Shown in pieces: positions 42,769 to 53,281 of a stretch of 64,000 nt of DNA. The stretch spans positions 142,061,337-142,125,336 of the forward strand of contig NC_133773.1 of NCBI RefSeq assembly GCF_003597395.2, written 5' to 3'. This DNA comes from Chelonoidis abingdonii (lineage: Eukaryota > Chordata > Testudines > Testudinidae). The position numbers and the translations under genes were made by a program. The notes below the pieces were generated by a model, which was given only the letters and a program-made list of their open reading frames with translations, was not told the origin of the DNA and searched no databases. Position 1 is the first letter of the stretch. The number at the start of each line of letters is the position of its first letter.

Positions 42769-45300
42769 CAGGGCTGTCAAGCGATTAAAAAAATTAATCG
42801 TGATTAATCGCGTGGTTAAACAATAACCGAATACCATTTATTTAAATATTTTGGATTTTTCTACATTTTCGAATAGATTTTCAATTACAGCACAGAATAC
42901 AAAGTGTACAGTTCTCACTTTATATTATTTTAATTACAAATAATTGCACAATAAAAGAAGATAAACCAAAGAAACAGTATTTTTCAATTGACCTTATACA
43001 AGTACTGTAGTGCAATCTCTTTGTTGTGAAAGTGCAATTTACAAACATAGACTTATTTTTTTTACATAACTGCACTCAAAAATAAAACAATGTAAAACTT
43101 TAGAGCCTACAAGTCCACTCAGTCCTATTTCTTGTTCAGCCAATTACTCAGACAAACAAATTTGTTTACATTTGTGGGAGATAATGCTGCCCACTTCTTG
43201 TTTACAATGTCACCTGAAAGTGTTCACATGGCACTGTTGTAGCCAACATCGCAAGATATTTACCTGCCAGATGCGCTAAAAATTCATATGCCCCTTCATG
43301 CTTCAACCACCGTTCCAGAGGACGTGTGTCCATGCTGATGACGGTTTCTTCTTGATAATGATCCAAAGCAGTGCAAGTTCATTTTCATCATCTGAGTCGG
43401 ATGCCACCACCAGAAGGTCGGTTTTCTTTTTTGGTGGTTCAGGTTCTGTAGTTTCTGCATCGGAGAGTTGCTCTTTTAAGATTTCTGAAAGCATGCTCCA
43501 CACCTTGTCCCTCTCAGATTTTGGAAGGCACTTCAGACTCTTAAACCTTGGGTCCAGTACAGTAGCTATCTTTAGAAATCTCACATTGGTTCCTTCTTTG
43601 TGTTTTATCAAATCTGTAGTGAAAGTGTTTTTAAATGGAACAACATAACCCGGGTCGTCATCCGAGACCACCATGACATGGAATACATAGTAGAATGCAG
43701 GTAAAACCACGGAACAGGAGACATACAATTCTCCTCCAAGGAGTTCAGTCACAAACCTGCAGGGCTCAGGTAGTGTTTCTAGCTTTTGCAATTTTTCAAA
43801 ATCCTTCTCTGTCGATGCTTTTGAAGAGCGAACGTGGCTGTGATAGCAGCTTTATTGCAAAGCAGGTGCTGAATCATGACCAATGTGGAATTCCAGCTGG
43901 TCGAAATGTCTTGTACAAGAGGCTTTTATTTGTGTCCATTTGCAGCTTGTTGTATTCCTAGCTCTGGAATGTGCTTGAAATGGCTCACAAGTTTTCTACA
44001 TTTTGCCAGCCTGTTTTCAAAACCACCATCTCTGAGCACTACTGTGATCGATCACTGCAGACAGCGATGCATGTCATCGGTTCAAAAGGCAAGTGGCTAC
44101 CATATTATGTGCACTGTCAGTACTAATTGCTGTTACCTTTTCTGGACTAGTCCATTCTTTCGCAACCTCCAAGAAATGCTCTACATGTGCTTCAGCATAA
44201 TGTCTCTCTTAAGTACACGTTACTGTTACAGCAAACAACTGCAGTGTCCATGGAGCATCAATCAGATGTGCCCAGTCTCCAAGCTAGCTGTGATTGCTCA
44301 AGGATGTCCTGTGATCGCCAGTCAAAGCAACAGTGAGTGCATTTTTCAGAAGTTTCAACTTTGTAGTCTTCTCATTGTCATATAGAACATATATTCGTGA
44401 TGCAGTGGTTCCTCGGGAGGGCAAGGTGTATGACTGATTGGAAGATGAAATTTGAATAACATCTCTTACCCCTCTGTCATCCACAATGTTGAATGGTCTG
44501 CAGTCCATAGCTATCTACTTTGCAGTAGCAGCAGTTAAATTGTACTTTGTTTAATCCCTGGGTTTGCAGCGATCCTGAAACTCTGTAATCGTACACTGTT
44601 GTGGCTGGCTGGATTCATTTGCCAGCAGCTGGTGACCCGGCCATTAGGGGACGTTGCCCCTGGCCCCTCCCACTCCCTTCTGTCCCCACCCCGCCCCGCA
44701 GGAGCCCAGAGCACCCTCATCGCAGACTGCGGACCCAGCACTGGGCAGCCACCCCCATCCCTGGTGCATCAGGCAGCCAGGTGGAGCAGCCACAGCTCCA
44801 GCCACCCTGAGTCCCTACAGGAGGCAGGCCAGCCAGCCTGGGCCAGGAACTGCAGGAAGGGGCATGAGGGCAGGGCATGGGCAGGGCCACGCCAGGCTGT
44901 TGGAGGAGGCCCAGCCTCTGATACCTGCCGCCCCTGGGTGGTGGGTTATCTGTAGCACAAGATCTGGAGGCAAAAGCATGCTTAGCACATAGGCAGTACT
45001 GCAGACTTGAAGTACTTCTGTGGCATTAGACCTTAGCCTTGCAATAGCTACAGATGACAGTCTTTTCAGCCAGAGAACCATCCAGAAGTATTTTAAAAAT
45101 AAACTTACCATATTCAAAAGACCTGAACTGTTACCGTTTTGCTCCGTTAACTTTTTCTGACATTTTAATCACTTCAGATCATGAAAACGCAGTAGAACTG
45201 TGCCAATATCTGGCATAATTCAGTTTGTTCTTCTATATAATCAATATATTTGTGTCCTGTTCAATAGAGTCCTTGCCGTGGAGATGGAAAGATTTTACCT
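42769..45300 (-). mobile_element. hAT transposon (ZBED-type), decayed, right end not found
   Basis: The left terminus CAGGGCTGTCAAGCGATTAA is a classic hAT end and is shared with the short element at 59420-59833 in the opposite orientation. The gene runs on the minus strand from about 45163 down to about 43215, followed by an AT-rich 3' part. No matching TTGACAGCCCTG end was seen to the right. A foreign-looking C/G-rich stretch (about 44590-44960) separates the zinc finger from the catalytic region. Confidence 0.85.
43215..45163 (-). pseudogene. Decayed BED-finger hAT transposase
   Basis: Read 5' to 3' on the minus strand. An ATG at 45163 opens MSEKVNGAKR and then hits a stop. A BED-type zinc-finger relic follows (TVICSYCKAK, 45060-45030), after which the finger's histidine part is damaged. 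Catalytic-domain pieces are MDCRPFNIVDDRGVRDVIQ and SNQSYTLPSRGT (44508-44284). Then comes the region ending RYVTELLGGE-like through VSCSVVLPAFYYVFH and KIATVLDPRFKSLKCLPKSE (43791-43303). A frameshift near 43330 then moves to the C-terminal dimerisation stretch (PLERWLKHEGAYEFLAHLAG). Frameshifts, stops and missing stretches exclude activity. The family includes host genes such as ZBED1, but the flanking hAT terminus shows this is a transposon copy. Confidence 0.85.
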
Positions 45301-46209
45301 CAGGATTTTAACAGTCAGTAGGTGAGTGAATTGTGCAAGAAGCTTTTTTCCCCCCTTGTTGCTGCTGCTGCTGGATTAACCTTTCATAAAATATTTTGTA
45401 TATGGCTGTTAGATGAGTCTTGGCTTATTGAAGGGGTAAGATTCCTCTGCAAGTCAGTATTCTGGAGATGGGAGTGGGGTGAGTGTGCAGGAGAAGGGTG
45501 AGTTCTCAATGCTGCTCCGGTTGGGTTGGGTTGGGTTTGGTTTTTGAGCTCATCACTGGGCTCGCCTCCTGTCCGAAAAAGAGTTTCATCTTAGAAATCT
45601 GCATTCAGTGTTGGGGGAGGAGGGAAGAGAGCGATGACTTGTGCAGGAGGAGGGTGAGGGAAGAGTCTTGCTGCTGCTTCTGGAAGGGTGGCTTGTGGCA
45701 CTGAGCTCACCAGGCTCACCTCCTTTTACTGACCTAGGTGGGCTTCCTTCAGCTGGGTGAGCCCTTGTTTGCAAGGGAGGGTGGATTTTACCTCAGGGAT
45801 GCCACATGCAGCAGGGAAAGAGAGGCTGGTGCAGAGAGGCTGAGGTCGCAGACCCCTGTTCTCTATGGGGTAGTGCCAGGGGCCAGCTGGGGGCAGTGGG
45901 ACATGGTGCGGGGGGAAGGGCTCAGTCCTGGTGGTTGGTGAAAGGTGAATTCTTCCCATCATCAGAAAATGAACTCTTTGTTTATCTCCTTGAGAGGTAC
46001 AGCGTGGGCAATAGCAGGTAAACTGAGTCACGGGGCAACAGGATGAGTCAGTCATTGTGATGCTGGAGGGTGAAGCTCATTCTGAGTTCCTTGGCTGGCA
46101 AGTGCTCTAGCAAGGCACTTTAAGGACCTGGCTAGCAAGCAAGTGCACTGCTACCCACTGCTGGATAGAATCAGAACTGTTCAACCATGTGTCATAGACC
46201 ATCTACTGC
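45301..46209. other. Unannotated; local diverged duplication at 45485-45720
   Basis: Two segments, from 45485 and from 45641, share the order GTGCAGGAG, 'agggtgag', 'gctgctcc/gctgctgctt', 'gagctca' and 'ggctcacctcc', suggesting an old local duplication of about 155 bp. There is a (GCT)5 run near 45359. No gene recognised. Confidence 0.4.
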
Positions 46210-46335
46210 CAGCAGCTCATGGAGATTTACCTGTAGCTCAGGGGCTGTGCTGTCAGAGCAAGCAGATCTGGGTTCTGTCCCTACTGTTGCTGTGGAGAGC
46301 TGCAATGCTATTGCTAAGAGAGCAGATTCTCACTC
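46210..46335 (+). repeat. tRNA-like SINE head
   Basis: CTGTAGCTCAGGGGCTGTGC (A-box-like) and GATCTGGGTTCTGTCCC (B-box-like) indicate a tRNA-derived head in plus orientation, without a recognisable core. Confidence 0.55.
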
Positions 46336-46649
46336 CCCACCTGTTCCCCCGCAGTCAGTCAGGAAAGTGTGATCTGAAGAATGGCTGTGTTTGTAAAAGG
46401 AACAGTCACACACCTAAACTGATGCCGAGTGCCATTCTTGTCTCTCTCTGCCCATGCCCAGCTCCGCAGTGCAGGTGGCAGAGGAGGGTTCTGCTCACTG
46501 GCAGGGAGAGAAGAGAAAGCACAGCGTGTGAGAGAAAAGAATGGAAGGAGAGAAAGAAAAGATGCAAAGAGAACGGACTATTGACTAATATATGCTGGCT
46601 TCTGGCTAGCATATAAATAGCCATCATATTAATAATATGTATTATCTGC
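46336..46649. other. Unannotated spacer
   Basis: Includes a purine-rich stretch around 46500-46570; no gene recognised. Confidence 0.4.
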
Positions 46650-47155
46650 ACCAGATATATATATAGTATTCATTAAGCATCAAAAACATAAAGCCCAAAT
46701 ATTGTCAGAGTGATATAGCCTAAACCGGCCTATACCATAATCTGTTCAGTTACGCTAAGTATCTCATACCTCCTGGCATTTGCTGATAGGAAACTTGTCA
46801 AAAACAAGATACATTGGTTCTATGTCTTAGTACAAGCTAGGGAAGTGCCTTCATGGACCAGTACCTGGAACGCTCGTATCCAGAACACAGATAAGGAAGG
46901 AGCTGAACAGCATGTTAGGGAACTGGGACAATCCGATGGGTTGGATCTTAGAGAGGCGTAAAGAGAAGTGTGACTTGTAAAATCATATAAATGCTACCAG
47001 CCGAAATGTCAGCTGGGGAACGCACCTTCTGCGTAAGGCGAATGCAGCTTTGCTGCACAGGCTCTTCGGAGACTGGTGTTGTATAGAACCTTTTTCCTGT
47101 ACCATAATAGATCAGCCTGACGCTGGTTATTTGGTCTCTTGAGTGTATTTCCTAA
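46650..47155 (+). mobile_element. Probable solo LTR, boundaries approximate
   Basis: The 3' part contains ATCATATAAATGCTACC (TATA-like), then 'cttcggagactggtg', CCTGTACCATAATAGATCAG (degenerate polyadenylation signal) and 'cgctggttatttggtctctt'. This order fits U3-R-U5 of a retroviral LTR. There is no coding region on either side and no matching second LTR. Ends and target duplication were not determined. Confidence 0.5.
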
Positions 47156-48699
47156 TGAATCAAAGTGTCATCAAGCCACTGACAACAGAGTCATTTCTCA
47201 GCAGGACGGCAGTGAGTGGTAGGGGAGAGAGGAACAGGAGAGCGTGGCCACATGAGCAAAGGCAGGGGGATCATTTCAACCCAAATTGTCATCTTCTCAG
47301 GCAGGGAGGAGATCTGCTTGCTGCTCAAGTCATCGGCACTGATGGCTTTTCCATCCCAGCAGTTTGCCCCTCGGGCTCAGGCAGAGAGGTGCCGGGGAGG
47401 AGGGCTCAGATTTGCAGCCCCCAGCAAGCAGATGCCAGGAACGAGTGAATTATGTTGCTTCATTGTTTGGCTTCGAAAAAGGGAAGAAGAGATCAAGTCA
47501 GGACAATATTGTCCTTCTAGGACAAATCTGCTCCCAGGAAATACACGTCACCCCTCTAAGATGGGCCAAGGCTTTAATCTCCTGCGGGCTTGGTCCTGGT
47601 ACCTCTCTCTCTGCGGTAGTCTTTTGTCCGGTGCACGTCCCAGACATAACAAATGTTCCCATTGCAATTAGGCACCCTGTAAGGTGTGGGGCCCTGCTGC
47701 CATAAGGCTGGTGGTGGTCTCTCTTCCTGGGTGAAATTCACACTGTGCGAAGGGCTAGCAGAAAGCCAAAGCAATACTACCAGGTCTCAGCCTGGGATCT
47801 GAGCTCTCATTGTGAATGTACTGGTGAAATGGGTGCAGATCTCTGTACCCTTAGGGCTTCCGTGGTGCGTAGGCCACGTGCTGGGTCTCTGCACAGGGCA
47901 TGAATTCCAGCCACTGTGCAATCTGCAGCCAGCTATGCCCACACAGTGGTAGCTGCAGAGCCACCGTGACACACACTGGCTTTGTCTAGGCTAAGGGTGT
48001 GTGGCTGGAGCGTGTTAGCCAACACCCATCTTCCATGTAGGCAGTGTGGAGTTTAACACCAGCTCGGTCTTCACTCCCTCCCCCTCGTCCGACGCTCTTA
48101 GAAACTGTTAGCTAACGCATCCTACCAACAAATCCCGATGAAGCCCAAGCCAGCAGTGGGTGCACGGACAATACCCTGTCTGACAAACACTCGCACACAC
48201 ATACCTCCCCAGTTATAAAATACAGGAGTACAAAGGATTTGTCTCTTTGAACATGGTTGGGAGAGGCCAATGGGTAAATCTCTATCTGATCAGTGGCCGT
48301 TTGCCTTGATTTCCATGTGCCCAGGACGTGGGGGGGTCTGGCCAGGATTGGGCGAAGAGGGGTTGGGGCTGTTGTCAAAGGGTTTTAATTCAATGACCTG
48401 CACCTTTTTAACTGGTTCAGTTACACCATGAGGCTGCGATATCAGCACACAGATACCAAGAAGCCCAGGGTCATAAAGATCTAGGAGTGATTTCAGCCTG
48501 CAGGGAGTTCTCATGTGCTTGGTATTGCAATACCAGTAACACCAAAAGATGCTCCACTGCTGCAGTGCTGGTGAGCGGCTCAGTAGGTTACATGGGCTGG
48601 TAGAATACATTTCCTAGGGGAGTGCCAGAAGCACCACACCGGCACACTTAAAACTAGATGGGACCAAACATATATATATATACTCTAGGGGATGCTTCA
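47156..48699. other. Unannotated sequence; MITE-like relic at 47980-48150
   Basis: The relic has 'gctttgtctaggctaagggtg' and 'gtgttagccaacaccc' phrases reminiscent of Harbinger MITEs, but no paired ends. The 151-codon frame at 47216-47671 shows no domain. Confidence 0.4.
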
Positions 48700-48779
48700 A
48701 TAGGGAGGCAGGGTGATCTAGGGGTTAGGGCACTTGGCTCGGATCTCAGCTCTGCCACAGACTTCCTGGGGGAGTTTGG

Positions 48780-50579
48780 GTGAGGCCCAGAGGTGTAGCG
48801 AGCGCCCTCCGTACCCTCCGACCGGAGGGGGCCCCACAAGGAAGGGGGCCCCTAAAAGTGGCAAAAAAAATGTAAGGTATAACTAGGTAAGTGACATTTA
48901 TTGACGCTATTGCACAATCCATGTCGGTTTTACTGACAAAACCGTGAAGTCATTATGATACATCATAATGCTATTGGCTACATCAGTTGTCTGTCGGTCA
49001 GTTTCGAATTTTAGTTGGACCCATTCAAAGAAAGTGTATTTGCGTTCATAATGGCGGTCAGCGGATAAATGTTATTAATTTAGTTGTTTAGTTTTTTATC
49101 GTTTCCAACGCAGAAGCGTGCTTTGTGATGTCTAAGAGAATGTATAAGAGCGGAGCTAGTAAACGAAAGGCAGCAAAAGATGCCGAGAAGGAACTTGAGA
49201 AAATTCCAAAGTTGTCAACGTATTTTGCGCTGCAATCCAACGTACAGGTACAGGCACATGAAATGGACAGCGCTAGCAGCGACGAATCGTATCCAGAAGT
49301 ATCCAGAAGTGCTTCAAGTGAGGTCGAAGGTGAAGCCAGTTGTTCTACCAAACAAACTGTGACAGATATTCAAGCTGCTGCCGGGAAAGAAGTGTCTGAA
49401 TCTGAACCACTGACTGATGATCCAGGAGATTGACCGTCTATATATCGGACAGGCAAGTGTGTGACATTGTTGCACGTGGCCCACCGCAGCAGAATGAAAG
49501 TTACGAATTTCCATTTAACGAGGAAAGACGGAGGTTCACAAGTACTCATTTCTATCGAACCATGGCAAATGGCGAGAAAATAAGACGTTCATGGTTAATG
49601 TACTCAGTTCAGAAAGATGCCATTTTTTGTTTTTGTTGTAAATTATTTGGCACTGGCGACATACCGCTACGTCGTGGAACATCTGCTTGGAAAGCACTGT
49701 CAAAAAGACTTCAGCAGCATGAAACAGGCAAAGGTCATCAAGACTGTATGGTGAAATGGTTTGACCTTCGGTCAGGCATAGTAAACCGTACATCTATTGA
49801 CCAACTCGAATTGCAGGCTTTTCTGAAAGAAAGAGATTTCTGGAGAAATGTTGTCAAACGCATGGTTGATGTCGTTATTTTCTTGTCCGAAAGAAACTTG
49901 GCATTTCGAGGAAGTAATGAAAAGCTCGGCGATCCTTCGAATGGCAACTTTTTGGGACTGTTTGAATTGCTTGCAAAGTATGATACTGTCCTCAGCGAAC
50001 TTTTACAGAGGATTAAGAAGGCAGAGACACATGTTCAGTACCTCAGTCCACAGATCCAAAACGAGCTGATTCAACTTGTTGCCAGTAACATTCAAGAGGC
50101 CAACATAGCGCAGCTTAAAAAAGCAAAATATTATTCAGTTATTTTGGACTGTACTCCCGACGTGTCACATGAAGAACAGATGTCTGTGGTGTTACGCTTT
50201 GTTGAATGCAACGGTGAAGATGGTGTCAATATTCGTGAAGCGTTTGTTGGTTTTCTTAATGTTCATGATACAACTGGCGAGGGCTTATTGGAAGCGTTTC
50301 TTGAAAAGGCAAACAACTTAGGAATAGACATTGCTGACATGAGAGGCCAAGCTTATGATAACGGCGCAAATATGAGAGGAAAGAATAAAGGAGTTCAAGC
50401 CCGCATGCTAGAAATAAATGACCGTGCCTTGTATGTACCATGTGGAGCTCACACTTGGAATCTTGTGATCTCAGACACGGCAAATTCATCGAAATATGCC
50501 GTTGACTTTTTCGGTAAGGGGCCCCGGACATATGTTCGGAGGGGACCACGTTCTTTGTTGCTACGGCCCTGGTGAGGCC
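48780..50579 (+). mobile_element. Young, internally deleted hAT transposon with 8-bp target duplication
   Basis: The element is 48788-50571 (1784 bp). Its left end is CAGAGGTGTAGCGAGC and the reversed right end is CAGGGCCGTAGCAACA. GTGAGGCC flanks both ends exactly (48780-48787 and 50572-50579). The target is a SINE. The interior holds a transposase reading frame, truncated at its 3' side where the sequence jumps straight to the right terminal region near 50513. Many CpG dinucleotides survive, which fits recent arrival. Subterminal parts share 'ggggcccc' and 'ccgacc/tccgaac' words. Confidence 0.95.
49125..50575 (+). pseudogene. Truncated hAT transposase with TTF-type zinc finger and DUF4371-like region
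   Basis: A first frame (49125-49433) opens MMSKRMYKSGASKRKAAKDA and has an acidic, Ser-rich linker ending in a TGA at 49431. A second frame (phase shifted, from about 49430) carries on without interruption to 50575. It contains a TTF-type zinc finger (RRSWLMYSVQKDAIFCFCC at about 49588-49645, then ETGKGHQDC). A catalytic-fold region follows with an Asp in ILDCTPDVSHEE (about 50140-50175) and a second in GQAYDNGANMRGK (about 50345-50385). It then reaches LYVPCGAHTWNLV before the sequence joins the right terminus after VDFFG. Family members continue for several hundred residues, including the last acidic catalytic residue and the dimerisation domain, all absent here. Human relatives are ZMYM-type and P52rIPK-like proteins. 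A shift and stop plus the truncation make it inactive. Confidence 0.88.
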
Positions 50580-50695
50580 CTTCATCTCTGTGCCTCAGTT
50601 TCCCATCTGCGCTAAGGGGATAACAGCACCTCCTGGGGTGTAGTGAGGCTAAATCCAGCAAGGATTGTGAAGTGCTCAGATACTGTGCTGAGGGG

Positions 50696-50829
50696 GTGAG
50701 GGGGGTTTATAGGTATTTAGGGTGAATAGCAGTGGCTGAATTAGAGAATGGCCCCATGCACGTGGCTTTCAATGATATTCTAGGTGTGGCTTAATATGGG
50801 ATGGGGGGTTATTCCAAACTTAAGGCAAT
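50696..50829. other. Unannotated spacer
   Basis: No gene or repeat recognised. Confidence 0.4.
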
Positions 50830-51000
50830 AACAGTATGAATCTAAAAGCTCTTTGCAAGCCTCCCTGCACCCCAGTAAGGTGTAACCAGCCCTACTTTAC
50901 ACAGAACCTTACAGGTTAAGGCCACCCAAGACTGGTAGAGCTGGGACGTGAACCCAGGAGTCCGGCACTTTAGTCATTAGACGTTTCTGGGGCCACTGAA
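50830..51000 (-). repeat. MIR-like SINE
   Basis: Reversed order: 'aaccttacaggttaaggcca', GCTGGGACGTGAACCCAGGA and 'ccggcactttagtcattaga', the end of a SINE head with a B-box-like site. Confidence 0.7.
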
Positions 51001-51123
51001 TTAAACTTCAGAAATGCCATAAGACGAATGAGATGAATGAAGTGGAAGAGGCTAGCTCTGGGAGACCACTAGGGGGCAGTATGTGCATACAGAATAATCG
51101 CAGCCTCTGGGACAGGGGCTGGG

Positions 51124-51262
51124 AGGGGTTATAGGGTGGTCAGACAGCAAACCTGAAAAATCGGGACAGGGGTAGGGGATAATAGGAGCCTATGTAAGAA
51201 AATGACCCCAAAATCGGGATTGTTCCTATAAAATCAGGACATCTGGTCACCCTAAGGGGACA
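51124..51262. mobile_element. Short hAT-type MITE (123 bp)
   Basis: The element is 51132-51254, with ends TAGGGTGGTCAGAC and reversed TAGGGTGACCAGATG. The flanking 8-mers AGGGGTTA and AGGGGACA agree at 6 of 8 bases. The interior is about 85% the same by eye as the copy at 53290-53412 ('aataggagcctatgtaagaa'). Confidence 0.85.
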
Positions 51263-51534
51263 ATACTTTGTTAAAACAAAAGAACCCAACACCCCAGACA
51301 TGTCTCTGAAACTAGAAACAAGTGGGGCTTCCCTATGGAAGTGGAACTGGATGGCCAGACGGACTGTTCTACAATGGTGGGATGCCCTGAAGATATTATT
51401 AGGGCATCTATTTGCTGACAAGTGTGTGCGTGTTCTTGTGTGTACACGTGTCCAGATCCGTGAGTTCTGTTCACCCCATTACCTCGAGCATCTCATGTGT
51501 GTGGGCGAGGGCATTTATTATCATCATTAATTCT
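51263..51534. other. Unannotated spacer
   Basis: No gene or repeat recognised. Confidence 0.4.
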
Positions 51535-51645
51535 TTGGACTATGTAGTGGCTCAGGCGCTGGGCCACGTTGTGCTAGGCTCTGTACAAAATCGTAAAGAG
51601 ATGGGCCCTGCTTTGAAGAGCTCAGAGTCTAAGCAGCATCCCCAT
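51535..51645 (+). repeat. Ancient LINE/SINE-tail-like fragment
   Basis: 'ccacgttgtgctaggctctg', 'tacaaaatcgtaaagagatg' and 'ccctgctttgaagagctcag' match an old amniote repeat tail also present at 57775-57835 and 63085-63140. Confidence 0.6.
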
Positions 51646-52514
51646 GCTTGTGCGTCATTCACCCCCACCACCAAAATCTTCCCCATACATACGAGCAGGC
51701 GTAAGTAGCTGTCTCCTGGCCTCCACCATAGCTAAGCACATCCCGTGTGTGTGTGTGTATGAACGTACACACATGCCTGTGATCTGTTCACACCATCCCC
51801 TATGCATCATCACTCTTGAGAAAGCCACAGGTAATTAAAGCAGCATGGGCCAGAGATTTACTCCAGGGTGGGGGAAGGGACTGCCTCTGAAGTTTATAAT
51901 CCGAGCAAAGCAGGCACAAAATTTCAGTCGCAAAATGGAAGGTGGTTTCCTTCCCCCAGCCCCAGGCCCCCAGCTCCTTATCTCAGGGCTCCCAAGTGGA
52001 ACAAATGGGCACAGGGCTGGGAAGTGAAGGAAAGAACAGGAGCAGGCATTAGACAGAAAATGAGCCTGTTTTTATTCAGGTGGCTAAGCCAGGCCAGATG
52101 GAACAGATAAAGCATGATGTTCTGGGCCAGTCCTATTAGTTAGAGCCAGGAAAACAGCCCCTAAACACCCCTCTATCTCGTTTGAATCAGGCAGTTTTTT
52201 TAAGCAGCAGGTGCCTTTTTTCCAGGGGGCAGAGATCGAAGCAAGATAACTCGGGGAGCGGGAGAGCCACCAGCCATGCAGGGGCTAAACATCAGCGAGC
52301 CAAATGCCCTGTAATGAACACAGCCAAGGAGAGCCCGATTCTGCTTCCTCTAGGAGCCAGCTGCCAGACACGCAGGGACATCAGGCCCCCAGTTGCGGCA
52401 CGAGCCATTCAGTGGAGGCTGCTGCACGCTGGGAATTTTCCTCTGCCGGAAAAGTGGCGGGAGAGGCTTGAGCGTGACCTTGCTTGGGGGCTGAAAGGAA
52501 TGTGATTCTGACGT
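51646..52514. other. Unannotated sequence with short (GT)n
   Basis: A GTGTGTGTGTG tract lies at about 51744-51756. Otherwise no gene or repeat is recognised. Confidence 0.4.
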
Positions 52515-52825
52515 GCTGGCACTGCACAATCAAGGATTTCATTATTTCCATTATTAGTCTCATTGCTGGCTTTTTACATTTCTTAATAAGAACTTCCCCA
52601 GCCATGCTCGGCTGGCCGCCTTATCGGAGACATTTCGCTTCCCTTCCCCATCCTGTTTGATCTTGGGCTGCTAAATGGGAAATGCCTCCCGCCATGTAAT
52701 TGAAAGTGGGGCTGTTAAAAGGGAATTAGAGCTGGGTTTTATTATTCTGGTGGGTTCGGTTGGTTTGTTCTCTTTTAATTTCCCTTCCCCGTCAGCCCCT
52801 TTGGGCTGTTTGTAAATGAAAATGT
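52515..52825. other. Candidate conserved non-coding block
   Basis: This low-repetition sequence holds dense homeodomain- and SOX-like words ('ttccattattagtctcattg', 'gccatgtaattgaaag', 'tttgtaaatgaaaatg'), with no transposon ends. It is the strongest-looking candidate enhancer of the window by texture; this is inference only. Confidence 0.3.
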
Positions 52826-53281
52826 CACTGATGTACAAGCTGGGGACAAGACAGTGGCAGGGAGCTGTGCTGCTGGCACCGGCTTCCAGGGCAAGGGGGG
52901 GTTGATGGAACTGGGGAGGCAGGGGCTGCCGTGGCTCGTCTTCCCCCAATGGGAGACGGGCAATGGGGGAAGGCGGGCGGCATGGCCAAAAATGGCACCG
53001 TGCTGCCCAGCGGGGGGAAAGATCCATCCAGAGCAATTGTTGGAGGTGCTGCCTTTCCTTGGGAGCTTTCACTAGCATCTCCCCCTCCCCCTGGGAGGAT
53101 TAAAACTTCCCCCCAAGGCAAGACCGAGTAGGGCAGCAAAGCAGCAGAGGGGCAGGGTTGAGCCATAGGGCAGGGGACGGTGCAGGAGGGAGGGAGTGGA
53201 TATGACAAATCAGGTGGGATTCTTTCCCCACATTGAGCCCTGCACTCCTGAAAGAGGGTGTTTTGGCCACTAAGTAAGGGG
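52826..53281. other. Unannotated sequence
   Basis: The 191-codon minus frame at 52825-53400 runs into the neighbouring MITE and has no recognised domain. Confidence 0.4.

Larger units (their letters stand above)
48700..50695 (+). repeat. tRNA-derived SINE split by a hAT transposon
   Basis: The head and first half lie at 48700-48787 (CAGGGTGATCTAGGGGTTAG, 'ggatctcagctctgccacag', ending GGGTGAGGCC). The second half resumes at 50580 with CTTCATCTCTGTGCCTCAGT and runs to 'agtgctcagatactgtgctg' near 50690. Removing the insert and one GTGAGGCC gives a normal SINE. Confidence 0.88.

Noticed and set aside
43215..45163. Host ZBED-type gene
   Set aside because: A hAT terminus is attached, the frame is broken by stops and shifts, and a non-autonomous copy with the same ends is present at 59420.
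47216..47671. 151-codon plus-strand frame
   Set aside because: No domain and composition like the surrounding non-coding sequence.
49125..50575. Host ZMYM-like gene
   Set aside because: The frame lies exactly between hAT inverted ends with an 8-bp duplication and is truncated at the right end, so it is a transposon gene.
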